Source: Hysterium pulicare CBS 123377
Taxonomy: Eukaryota; Ascomycota; Dothideomycetes; Hysteriales; Hysteriaceae
Direction of reading: 5' to 3'
Assembly (NCBI GenBank): GCA_000467715.1
Contig: AJFK01000215.1
Coordinates: forward strand, 1 to 64,000
DNA: 64,000 bases
Part shown: in pieces, positions 33,225 through 44,057 of the stretch
Position numbering within the stretch: the first letter of the stretch is position 1
Layout of the letters: each line of letters opens with the position of its first letter
Program-made: the position numbers and the translations under genes
The notes under the pieces: generated by a model
The model's database searches: none
What the model was told of the DNA's origin: nothing
The model's input: only the letters and a program-made list of their open reading frames with translations

Positions 33225-35707
33225 GGTCAGGTTTGGCTCCGTCGTAATTCTTCACTGGGTATTGTTGCCAGTTGATGGCTTGCTAACGTAGAGTTACGTA
33301 GCTAAGTCAGAGGCTGAACTTTTTGTTTATAGGGAGGGTGGAGCACAGCGAACAACAGAAGTTATTGTTGCAGTAGTGAGGGTTCGGTATTGCAGAGAAG
33401 GTATTGGGAGAGAGTGAAGTTGAGAAAATGACGTGACGGTAGGCCGGCTGGAAAAGGAAGGAACGCTGGCGGGACATCACCACCCCTCGTTCACCGACTA
33501 AAGAGAACTTCACCCCTATTTACCATGATCGCTACTCTTGGCGCTCAAGCAGTTTTACTTGGGACAAGAGAGAAACTGAGCAAGCCGTGGTAACCACAGT
33601 AGGTATAAGCAATTGTCGCCCTGGACGATGTGGGTGCCTGCTCATTCCAAGGTTCTCGCCGTATACTGAACTACTTGCCTCTGTGATAGCCTTTGAGTGG
33701 ATTCCCCTACCGCGAGAGGTTCACTCTTACTTACTTGTTCTTACGCCTGAATCGAGGTAGTAGAGAAATAGATCAAGATAATGGGCTAAATTTCCTAGTC
33801 AACTTTTATCGAAAGTGTAATTCCCCAACCAGCGGTATACCCTTAAGGTCTCATTGTATATTACTCTGTGCAATCGCAAGTACCCGGCTCTAGAAATGAT
33901 CGATAGCGTTCTCAATACCTTCGAAGGCAGGTTGCACAACTCATAACTTGATGGTGATCTGATCTCCATTCCATCTTAGATTGGAGTGTATGCAACAACA
34001 CTACATGGGAACATATCAGAGAAAAGAGAGTTGTTTACTTCCCTTTTGCGGAGCTCATACGCGCGTTCATTAAGCCGCGGTATCGGATCTCTGAGTCCTG
34101 GCTCATGTTGTAAGCGCAACAACTTGCGTAGCATGCCGTGAACTACTCTTGGGGACGGGGTACATTGCATCGTGATGGGCTGCTTCAACTGTATCGGAAT
34201 GCAGTCGTAGAGAAAGCCTGGAACAGGTCAATCAATAAATGGGAGACTTTAAGTCACCATGTTCTGGTGGCTTCGATCGGTAGGTGGAAGCAAAGATTTT
34301 TTGAAAGGTCGGAATGATTTTCATGAATTCAGACTATGCCATTGAGATGAAGTAGAGAAGACGGCCGTGAGAAGGGCACAACAGTAAGTGGAACGAGATG
34401 TTTGCACAATAATGAATCGAGTTGGTAGAAAATCGGAGAGATATCTAATACCCCCATAAGTTGACGTGCGTTCAATCAATCAAAGACAGCATGCCATCAC
34501 CCTTTCAGAAATTCGTATGTTTCGCCCTCTAGTAGTAAAGAAATGGAAAAGAAGTACCATTACTCCGTAGAAAAGACTAATTCTGCGAATGTTTACGTAC
34601 ACTACTCCCTGCTACTGCCGGCGCGCTTCACCAAGGAAATTTGCAGGCGAATTTTTTTGCATTCGCCTGATTTGGCCTAGCCCCAAAGGACGACACTCCA
34701 ACGCCTGCCAACGACGCTCACTCATCTCTCACAAACCGTCTTCATCATTGTGGTAATCACACCGTATGAACAATCGAGAAATAACGGTATCGACCCTACT
34801 CTTGTTAACACAACTTGTTCTGCGTCATCGGACTTCGCATCTTTTTCAGTACGCGTTTTGGCTATGTTTGAGGACAGTTTCATCGGCCGCTCGCTATCAA
34901 CATTCCACCTGGCAGAGAAATAAATTTAATTAGGAAGATAGCCTACACAAACTAACCTGTGTACCGTTCTTTAGTAGTCAATCAGTCTTGAGAAGCAGAA
35001 GTGCCTTCCCAAATTATTGCACCTCACTACAGCGTCTTCAAGTGCATATACATCAGAGGCCATGTCGAAGTCGATTTTAAGTTGATCGTCACCGAGCTAA
35101 TCGGGTAACAGGAAATGAAATTGGTGGCTGAAATCCTAATCATGCTGGGGAATAGGCGCTGACAGTCCGTAGGTCTGAGGCATGGAATCTGTGGAGCCTG
35201 ATACATTCAATGATGGCAAACCCAGGAGAGCCACCACCCTTCAACGTCAACCTCTCCAATGCCATGGCCACTTTGGCCCCAATGCGCCCACGACACCACG
35301 TCCAAGCGCCTAAAAGGAGATTTTGGCGGTCGATCCCAAGCAGATCCACACGTTATGCAGCCTTCCAGCCTCCAGGAATTGACAGTTCCGGTTTCAGCCC
35401 GAGTCCGATACTGTGTTAGTCTCAAGCGACAAGCTTTTTTCCAAGACAGTCGAAGCCTCAGTAGTCTCAAAGCTGATACACGCATGAAAGCTTAGTCACG
35501 GCAGTCTGGGCATTGTACAAAAGGTGAAAGTCCCTTGACAGATGTTGCTCTCTTTTTTTCTTGTTATCCACGCCATTCTCTATTACACCCGTTTTAACTA
35601 AAAGCCACGTTCTTTTGTCGCCGGCCGACCGTTTACATTCCCTCAACATCTTCAATTTTCAAAGCTACTTCAAGTCTTCGACCTTTATACCTTAAACCTT
35701 AGTCAAC
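33225..35707. other. 2.5 kb intergenic region
   Basis: Upstream of the disordered-protein gene and of the secreted-peptide gene. All ORFs are under 95 codons, overlap and lack motifs (for example 35207-35485 minus and 35259-35495 plus). A pyrimidine-rich leader with CTTTT and CAAC words precedes ATG 35708, as usual in highly expressed fungal genes. Confidence 0.45.
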
Positions 35708-35915
35708 ATGAAGTTCTCCATCGTCGCCGTTATCCTTTCCGTGGCTGCCTTCGCCATGGCTGCTCCCATTGCTTCTGATGGTATGCTCTAGGATCTATTC
35801 TGTATCAAGCCTATCACGGTTATCTGACATATTCACAGAAGTCGTTGAGCGCCAGAACCACGGCATGTGTGTCAAGTCTACTGCAGAGGGCGGTGTCGAG
35901 CAAATCAGCTGTTAA
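35708..35915 (+). CDS. small secreted peptide precursor with two cysteines
   Basis: Model: exons 35708-35780 and 35839-35915, 49 aa; donor GTATGC, acceptor TTCACAG, codon G|AA. The first 18 residues (MKFSIVAVILSVAAFAMA) form a canonical signal peptide with an AMA-A cleavage site. Then comes a short acidic spacer APIASDEVVERQ, where ERQ resembles the processing end of many fungal secreted propeptides, and a 20-residue tail with cysteines at positions 35 and 49, the latter being the last residue. One disulfide loop of 15 residues could form. The start context (CAACATGAAG) is strong. No homology is claimed; an effector, a defence peptide or a signalling peptide are all possible. Confidence 0.62.
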
Positions 35916-35930
35916 ACGGATCATGATGGA

Positions 35931-35957
35931 GGGGTCGGGCAAGGGGGAGCTTGGGGG
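35931..35957 (+). other. G-quadruplex-forming tract
   Basis: Four G-runs (GGGG, GGG, GGGGG, GGGGG) separated by loops of 2, 3 and 5 nt lie just 15 nt past the stop of the secreted-peptide gene, so in its likely 3' untranslated RNA. More G-runs follow to 35982. Confidence 0.6.
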
Positions 35958-36202
35958 AAGTGAAGAGGAGGGGCCGGGGTCGACACACCTTAGATGGTTT
36001 TCAAAGCTTGATTACGGGAGTTGTTCTGGAGGACGATGGCTCGTTTGTTAGCCTTTAAGGGTGTACTAATACCCAAATTGAATCAAAGTCTTGGGGTTTA
36101 CGGAAACTACCAAATTCAATAATGAGACACGCATCCATGGAGCGTGCAGTTGATGCCAATCTGTATTTGCAACATGAAATGACTATACGACCCACTGTGA
36201 AT

Positions 36203-37735
36203 TCAATAGGTTTCCGACATCGTGCCTGCCCCAAATCCACACGCAATTTCATACCTCTCTAAAAACCTCTCCACCAACATCATCTCCTCCTGTCTGCCCC
36301 CCTCAACCTTCCTCACAAACTCCCCCAACAGTCCCAACTCTTCTTCTCCGCCATAATATTTACTAGAATCTCCACTCATCTCCGCCTCTTTAAGAAAAAG
36401 GCTCCGCTCTCTCCACCCCAACTGAATCATATCCAAGAACTGCTCGACCGCCCGACCTTCCCCGCCTTCAAATGCATAAGTCTGGAATTGCCAAATCTTC
36501 TGCCAAAGAACCTCTTTCGGCGCCCAATAGCAGAAATCAACAAATGCGGTGAGGAGTTCGATATAAGCTGTAATCCCAGCATAGTCAAGGGTGCCGGCTT
36601 GAGAGCGGAAGAGGATCGAGGAGCAGATACCTACTTGTTCATTCTCTCCTCCGGGCATATTTGTCGAATTTGCGGTGGAGTAGGGACCGAGTAATCTGCG
36701 AATTGCGTCGTCAGCGCTGGGTTTTTCTGGCTGAGAGTTAGTAGATCTGAAAGAAGAGGGCGATGCGGTAGGTGAGGATCCAGGTGTAGCATTCCCACTC
36801 GTCGGAAGAGGAGGTGGAAAGTCTACGGCCATCTCTCTTTTACCGTTCTCCATCTCATTCAAGAAATATCGGAGACTAGAGGGTGAGATAGCGGCCGAGG
36901 AAACGATATTGCACCAACCAAGCGGTTCATCCAGCTGCCTCTCCAGCTCCACCCTCCTTACTAGATCCTCAAGCTCCTTTGCTTTCCCCTCATCTCCAAC
37001 CTTTCCCTTCCCAACTTCAGAAATCCTCCTCCTAGCTCCCTCAACCCACTTGCCAAACCGAGAATTCCGATGTCTAAACCATCTCGCAAACCCCCAAAAC
37101 CTAACCAAATTCTCCACTGTATTAGATCCCTTCGTAGCCTTAATCAATACCTTCTCAAACCCCACCAAGCCCATAAGAAAACGTTCGATGCTCTGTCGAT
37201 CCCATCCTCCAATGGCACTGTACCAGTCCTTGCCTGGTCCAATCGACACTCGCAATTGGCAAGTTTCGTTGCATAGGAGGCGGAAAGGGAAGGATTGGTC
37301 TGAGTCATTGAAAAGTTTCTGAATCGTGTTCAGCAGCGCCGCTAACTCATTCTTCCATTTTGAGGTTTGGCAGGCAAAGGAGGGAGAGGTCAGCTTGATA
37401 CCAAGGTACCAGCAATCTTTAGGTAGAAGTTTAGTTTCGGAATGGGTGAGAGAGATGGATGGGTCGGAACTTAGGAGCCAGTTGAGTTCATCTGGTGGAT
37501 GTTGGATGTTTTCTTCGTTGGTATCCACCATCATTTGGACGGGGATGTTTGAATGCTCTAACTGTAGGATTTTGTGCATGGCATTTAGGGGTCGGAGAGG
37601 GTCAGTCCAGTGGTAGATCAATTCCGGCACCTCCGAGGAGCCTACAAGGATAAAAGGAAGTGAGATCGAGACAGTGAGAGCCGGAGTAGGACAGTATTCG
37701 AGCGGATTAGTGATTGCTGATGATGTGTCATCCAT
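36203..37735 (-). CDS. amidoligase-like protein, probably catalytically degenerate
   Basis: Single exon, 510 aa. The region YLGIKLTSPSFA, W-x-NELAALLNTIQKLF, LLCNETCQLRVSIGPG, then a long helix IERFLMGLVGFEKVLI and NLVRFWGF matches the order of motifs in fungal amidoligase-enzyme proteins (ATP-grasp/GCS-like fold), where the third motif is normally CGLHVHVG. A later AGTLDYAGITAYIELLTAFVDF also fits the family's GTLD-x-x-EI ending. The usual N-terminal GVELE motif is missing and His residues of HVHV are replaced, so an active site is unlikely. The linker around residues 330-400 is Ser/Pro-rich. The assignment is from pattern memory; an unrelated orphan is the alternative. Confidence 0.6.
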   Translation of the reverse strand: MDDTSSAITNPLEYCPTPALTVSISLPFILVGSSEVPELIYHWTDPLRPLNAMHKILQLEHSNIPVQMMVDTNEENIQHPPDELNWLLSSDPSISLTHSETKLLPKDCWYLGIKLTSPSFACQTSKWKNELAALLNTIQKLFNDSDQSFPFRLLCNETCQLRVSIGPGKDWYSAIGGWDRQSIERFLMGLVGFEKVLIKATKGSNTVENLVRFWGFARWFRHRNSRFGKWVEGARRRISEVGKGKVGDEGKAKELEDLVRRVELERQLDEPLGWCNIVSSAAISPSSLRYFLNEMENGKREMAVDFPPPLPTSGNATPGSSPTASPSSFRSTNSQPEKPSADDAIRRLLGPYSTANSTNMPGGENEQVGICSSILFRSQAGTLDYAGITAYIELLTAFVDFCYWAPKEVLWQKIWQFQTYAFEGGEGRAVEQFLDMIQLGWRERSLFLKEAEMSGDSSKYYGGEEELGLLGEFVRKVEGGRQEEMMLVERFLERYEIACGFGAGTMSETY

Positions 37736-38248
37736 GATTCTTTAGGGTGGGAAATCCCCCTTGTTGAATGAGCACGCTACTTACCCAATAGTGATCAGCT
37801 CAGATGACGGTTGTTTAATATTGTTATACCAGATCAGCTCGTGTGCGTAATCAAATTTCGTAAGACTTTGAGAGAGCCTGAATAATGTTCTTCCATTCTG
37901 TTGAGGGAATATTAATGAGATGGACTGGAGGATTGAACAATGTATTCACTTGACGACATCGGAAGGCACGTGAAAGCAATTTCACAATGCAACAAAGAAG
38001 AATCTCTATACGTCAAAGCATCACAACGGGAACAAAGACTGGAAATCGACAGAAGAGAGCATGTAGGTGTCATTATCTAAGCCAAATACGAGTCTTCGCT
38101 ATTGCTCGTTTTGTGTTTCGAGACCGCCAAAACCTCGAATGTCTAAAGTGACGTTGCAGGCAATAAGAAACCAACCTCAAGCGGGGTGATGAATAATAGT
38201 GAACGAAGAGTGCCTATGGGTTAAATCGGGCATTGTCGTTTGAAAGCA
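37736..38248. other. intergenic between the amidoligase-like gene and SEC14
   Basis: 513 bp containing the upstream region of the amidoligase-like gene and the 3' flank of SEC14. No ORF, repeat or motif worth reporting. Confidence 0.5.
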
Positions 38249-39431
38249 CTATGCCGCCGCAGGAGCGGGTTCGGTGGTTTGCCCATTAGCTGGTGCTGCT
38301 GGCTCTGTAGATTGCGTTGTAGTCTCCTTTTGCTCGGCGTTGCCCTCCTTCGCCCACTTGGGTGGTTTTACCCATTGAGAATCTTGCCAAGGACCCTGGT
38401 CCCTCATCATGCATCCACCCTCACATTCGCAGGTGCCCCCGAACTCCTTTGGAAGATTCTCCTTAGGAACTTGTTCAAGCACCGCTTTTTGGTACCCGCT
38501 TCCCAATATATGTATCTTGGCTACGGTGACGGGATCCAGGAAACTCTTGATCATTCCGAAAACAGTAGAGAATCCCCAAGGCGCGTTTATGACATATAGT
38601 TTACCGAGTCGCTCGGGGTAGTAGTTTTGTGAAATGGCAGATGCGGCTTGCACATAGCCATATACCGAGGAGGCTTTGCTTAGCCCAACCCCTTTGAGGT
38701 CCATAATTGTGCAGCAGGTTTCCAATAGACATCCTGCCTTTCGCGAGCAGGCAGGGAGACGAGGATCGGCAACCTTCTCATATTCGCACACAAGGTTCGA
38801 TAGCATGCGGTCTTGGGAAGTAATCTTATACAAAGCATTAAGGTCGACTTTGCCTAGTTGTTCGATGTAAACAGGTCGTCCATCCTGAATGGCAGTTAGA
38901 AAAGACGGAGGGGAAATGCATATCTAAAGATGCTTACTTTGTCCGTCTTGTGATAGTATTGAGGGTAGTACTTGAAGACTTCGGGCTTCTCCTTGTAATC
39001 AAAGTTGCGAACTAGATTGTCAACCCCTCCACCGAAATCTTTCCGCCACTTTTCACAATCAATGAACCTTTTGCAATGAGTCAATGGATATGTAGAGAAT
39101 CTAGGTGAATCGCGTGGGCCTACATCTTCTTCGTTGCCTCTACATCGAATTTCCTGGCGCGGAGAAACCTCAACTACAATACGATGTCTTAGTTTGGTGC
39201 AATGCACAGTGGCGCTTCGAGTATGGTGCGTACCATAGTCAAAGTATCCAGTCTCTCAGTATAGCCAGCCTGTTCCAACATGGATCGCAACTGGAATACC
39301 TTTGCGTCTTGGTCGGGGGTGGTGTGGCCCGGGTGTCCACTCTGTTGCGTAGGGGATGTGGTAGGGAAATCATAGTCGTCGTACTTAGGGTCGAGTTTCG
39401 TTTCATGGTTTTTGGTCTCTGCGGAAGCCAT
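38249..39431 (-). CDS. SEC14: phosphatidylinositol/phosphatidylcholine transfer protein
   Basis: Model: exons 39234-39431, 39124-39173, 38938-39067 and 38249-38884, 337 aa. The CRAL-TRIO N-domain is rebuilt by the introns: [20 protein letters not shown] then [35 protein letters not shown]. The lipid-binding domain has [79 protein letters not shown] and [11 protein letters not shown], then ENLPKEFGG, matching yeast Sec14 closely. An extra CECEGGC motif and an Ala/Pro/Thr-rich tail end the protein. It moves phosphatidylinositol and phosphatidylcholine between membranes and supports Golgi export. The 50-nt second exon is small but well supported. Confidence 0.96.
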
Positions 39432-40317
39432 GGTGGGCTATTATGTTGATTTTGTTGTGTTTTGAGGAAGAATATGAGGTGGAACCGAAGTGTTTGCGGC
39501 GGAGGAAGAGTTGGCGAAGTTGTGTAGAGTATGACGAAGTTCAAGGTGGGCAGTCGAACGCACGTGCAGCCTTCGAACACAGTTTTTTGGCGAGGGGCTG
39601 GAACATGCACTGCACCTAACCTCACATGCCGAACACGATCAAAGGATCCGTTTTCAAGAAACCACTCTCTCGTAAGTCTCACATTTGAATTAGATTTCAT
39701 CATTGCCCGACGAAGGTCATTGCAATCTGGGAATCAGCTGTGAAAGGTCAAGTCAAGTTGCCATATCAGGATTGACTGACTGGCACTTTTGATTGCTACC
39801 TATATCTGATACAGCGAAGAACGGTAGTGCCAAAGTACAAGAAAGCCTCAGAACACCTGAATCCCTAAGTCTGTGAAGCAGACAAGCCAACAAGACAATA
39901 GCGGAATACCTAATTCAAGGAGAGAAGAAGAGGAAATATGACCCATCAACAAAATTGGGGGAAAAGCACAAAAAGAACAAGATATGAGATTTGTATACTA
40001 ACCCACCCGAGCCACTCCATCAGATCCGGTCATTGTTCAAACCCTTTTGCCTCTATCTGAATGCTCACCACCAACGGGTCCAGAAAGAGAACAATACCAT
40101 CCGATGATGAGGCACGATAAAACCGACAACCGAACACCCGAAGATTGACGCCCGGAAATTTGACGATGGGGAAATCCATGCCCCCGGCCATAGGGATTTA
40201 TTTCCAAACAGAAAGCAGTACACCAGCTGCATAGCCCGTGACAGTGCAAGGAGATAGATGTCTAGCAAGCGAGTCAAATAATTGACCGGTACAAGATTAT
40301 AGTTTTGAAGCGATTTT
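39432..40317. other. intergenic, SEC14 promoter and CCR4 3' flank
   Basis: About 0.9 kb. A 154-codon frame at 39239-39703 (minus) crosses the SEC14 first exon in another frame and is a shadow there; the rest shows no motif. Confidence 0.5.
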
Positions 40318-42738
40318 TTAGGACCGGCGGTCACGATCTCTATCTCGTTGCGGACCGAAGTCTGCCTCAACGACCTTCTTCTCTTTGCGACCCTTGATCA
40401 AGAACTGAGATAAAAGGGCGAGATGGTCACTCGGGAAATGGTAGTTCGGGAATCCGGGGACTCGCTGTAGGTAATCCTTGTCCACCTCACCGAGGATACC
40501 CGTGACCTGGAGCGTATTGGTCGAATACCAGATGTAGTCCAGCACGCCAGTGAAGCCGGGGGTGTAATTCGTAAAACTCAATTCACCTATTGCCGAATAG
40601 CTGGATTTGAGGCTGAATGGATGAGATATCCCGTCCCGGGTGAAGTTTCCGTAGTTTCGACTGCCCAGATCAGCGTGCGATTGGTCAAGAGCTCCGTGCG
40701 TAATGAGATCGTATACACCGGAGTTAGGAGTTGAATTGAAGTCTCCGCACAGAATCAAAGGTATTTGAGTCCCATCAGAATACTCCATGGACGGTCCAGG
40801 CTCTTGGTTTGTTTCCTGACTCTCCTGTCCATCTTCGCCATCCCCATTTGTGAAGCGAAATACCTCTTTATCGGTACATGCAGGCCACTTGGCATATTTA
40901 TTTGCAAGCCTTGTGATATGGTCCATGAGAATAGCGACCTGAACAACCTTTACGTCTGTGAAAGCGGTGTTCCAGAAGATATGAGTGTTGACCACAATTA
41001 TGCGTGATCCGGTTGCTCGATTCTCTAAGAAAGTGACCACAGCGATGTCGTCTCGAGGCATGACACGGTTGAAGATGTCGTGTTCTCCTTTCATGTCAGG
41101 CCTATTGATGGCAGTATTGGCGAAGTCGATGAGCTGTTTGTCCAGCAAAATATATCTATAACCATTAGTCCACCAAATTTTAAGCGAAAGATGATACCCC
41201 TAAACTTACTTGCTGTTTTTGTAGAATGTTGCGCACCCATCGACGGCTTTTGCCTCTTTTTCTCCCATCGTCCTCGCTCTTGACTTCGGCCAGAACACTC
41301 CCTTGTAATCATTGTGTGCCAGCGCTCCTCGGAAATAGTCATGAAAATTTTCCTGGTCAATTTCTTGTAGACACAGAAAGTCTGCATTTCGCTCTCTTAA
41401 TTCACCAAGTATCACCTCTTTCCGGTGATCCCATGATAGGGCTGCGCTAGGTGTATAACCGTACTGGGATTGTGTGCAATACTTGTCGCACAGTGTGTTA
41501 TAAGTGAGCGCTGTAACAATCTCTTGAGAAGGATCGGAAACTTCATCAAGGACGATCCAGTCACGTTCTGCGGGTGGTTCTGGTCCTGTTCAATGGTTAA
41601 TGACTGCAATATTTCGGTTTATAACTGAACCCCTTGAACCTAAAGAGAAATCATGCTTACCTTGAGCATTCTCGCGGAAGTATTTGATCAATTCGACCGT
41701 TCCGTGTTCAACAATAATAGATTTTAGATCTTCTGGGAGAGGGTTGCCTTCAATGCCTAGCATATCAAGGTGGTACAGGGAACCCATCTCATACGGGAGG
41801 GTGTCCAGATGATTATCGAATAGTAAAAGCTGCCGTAGATTGACCAACATGCCAATCTCAGGGGGAAGCAGTCGCAACTCATTGAGCGAGAGGTCAAGAT
41901 GAGTAAGGCTTCTTAATCGGCCGATCGACGGCGAGACGAAGGAAAGTTTATTGCAGTTCAGATAGAGCTTGGTTAGAAAAGTGTATTGAAACAAAGGTGC
42001 AGCCATCACTTTGAGATTCTGGCCTCCAAAATCCAGTATCGTCCAGATATGCTTCACCTCCTCGGTAGTGACCGCGCCTCCCCGATTTCGCTCTTCTTTC
42101 TCGGATTCCTTTGGGATGCCATTTGTTGTACCGGCGACCACATTCTTATTAACGCTGGGGTGATTCCGCGCATGTGAATGCGATTGGGTCATTTCCCTCG
42201 CCCGCTGTGCTAGTTGTAATTGTTCTGCCCAGTGCTCGTTCGGGGGTTTATTTAGTCCACTATGTACACTTCCTGGAGTTCCGTTCTGTAAATGACTTGA
42301 CGTGAAGTGTGGTGTTGCATTCGTCAAACCGCCACTCGATATCGTGTGTTGATGATTTCCAAATTGGCCCCCATGCGCACCTCCGGTGTGGTCCTGGTGT
42401 TGTTGATTGTGGTGTCCATGGTGTTGATGGTTCTGATGTGCTTGAAACGGTTTGCCTAGGTTCATCTGCATAGCGAATCGTTGATGACTTGAACCGCCAT
42501 TCATCATTACATTGTGGTTTTGGTTATGATGTCCCTGGTTGAACATTCCGTACTGCTGAGGCGACTGTGGCCCAGGTGACCGTGTAGGGGAAGGAGTGTC
42601 TGTATTAAAAGGTATTCGTCCACTATTCGGAGGTGATCGGACTCGACTGGGGATAGTCCTGGAGTGATAAGTCTGCTGGGCGTGTGACGAAAAGAATTGA
42701 CCGGCTCCCCGTTGGTAGCCCTGATAACCATCGGCCAT
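40318..42738 (-). CDS. CCR4: CCR4-NOT complex deadenylase catalytic subunit
   Basis: Model: exons 41661-42738, 41210-41585 and 40318-41155, 763 aa. The first 190 residues are Gln/His/Asn-rich and disordered. Leucine-rich repeats follow (LTKLYLNCNKLSFV, LTHLDLSLNELRLLPPEIG, LRQLLLFDNHLDTLPYEMG) and bind the Caf1/Pop2 partner. The exonuclease-endonuclease-phosphatase domain starts after IVLDE and has the catalytic motifs TYNTLCD, FLCLQEID (metal-binding Glu), VVNTHIFW, LCGDFNSTPNSGVY and PSDHLALL. It removes poly(A) tails from mRNA in the cytoplasm. The C-terminus ends with an Arg/Asp repeat (RDRDRD). All splice sites are canonical. The gene is divergent from the methyltransferase gene, 1.3 kb apart. 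Confidence 0.96.
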
Positions 42739-44057
42739 CTAAAGGTTGTGCACCGTAGTACTGAGCGTTTCCCCAGGGCGGTAGAAGTGATGAAGGGACG
42801 GAGCCCAGAAGTGAGTTCAACTCGAGCGTTAGGTAGGCGGCGGGGAGTGACAAAGCTGTTTTCTTCGTTTTAACATCGGCGGGTGTGCAAGCGGCACTCA
42901 TAGAAATTGTTGGCTGTAGCCTGCCGCTGAGCGGCTTGGGGTATATGTGCCCTTGCGACTCGTGTGCTCCTTCTATAGACAAGCTGGAGTCGTTTCGGCA
43001 GACCGTTGATCGACTGTTGTGGGTGGCTTTCGCGTACGGCTTCGAGGAGGGGATGAGAGCTAATCTACTCGAAGTATTGTGCTATCGATAATCGGCGCTT
43101 TTCGTTGAGTATGGTCAGCATTCACACGCGTATGAGGGGAGTGGATGGAGATGGGATGCAAGAGGGAAGCTGGCATCGGGAAGAAGAGTGACGCACAGCT
43201 GTCAGAGAAGGAGAGGCAGATGCAGCTATGCAAGTCGAAGTCAATTGTTTCAGAGAGACAATATGCCGCACCAAGAGAGTGATCTGAAGAATAGTGGTTT
43301 GTAGGTGATGCTGGCCTTCAAGCGCTGCTCGAGAACAACCGTAGAGGACCGCAATGCCAAGCTAGCTTGCACACGTGACTACGGATGAGGCTGGAGCGCA
43401 CTTTACTTGCTGAAAACATGTCTCATTGACGACTGCAGGTCTCACATTCATAGTCAGTTGAGGGTGCTTGATATATCAGTCTTCCTACCTGTCTTGTTAT
43501 TGTTCGCAATCGCCCTCAGTCATGTGTCTCGTTGTCTCCCCTACCTGCGGCAATGCTTCAGCGCCCTTGGCAGAGATTTTTGCGGCTAGCTCCGCATTCT
43601 TCACATCGAGGCACCACAGCCAGGTCAGCATCGTCACGAAGCATCCTCCTGCGACCCGAGACACCAACGGTTGAGGTTACTGTATTGATTTCTGAAGGAT
43701 GTCCCATCACGACTGTGATTGGAAGTTGAACAAGACCGCACCTCGGCTTGAACCAAACAAAATTGCTTGGATGTCCCTTTGAGGGGTTCACCTGCCCACC
43801 TGAGGCGTCGTAGTGTGAACAGGCTCTATACAGCCGGAGACTAACACCTATCCATCTGTCGAGCTCCTCCATCATCGATTTTGACGTACATTTTGTCCCA
43901 AGACCGCCCTCATACACCTGCGCACCCGTCTTCGTCGCTCCAAGAGTATTACTCTGGGCAAATCCCCGGCCACACGTGCTTATCTAACCGCTTAGGCAAG
44001 GCGACTGATTCGAATAATATCAAACATACGCTAAAAACAGCGGGGCAAGGGGTGACC
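42739..44057. other. divergent upstream region of CCR4 and the methyltransferase gene
   Basis: 1.3 kb. ORF 43558-43917 (minus) and ORF 43881-44354 (plus) show no motif; the second overlaps the methyltransferase N-terminus in a different frame and is a shadow. Long leaders for both genes are likely. Confidence 0.45.
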
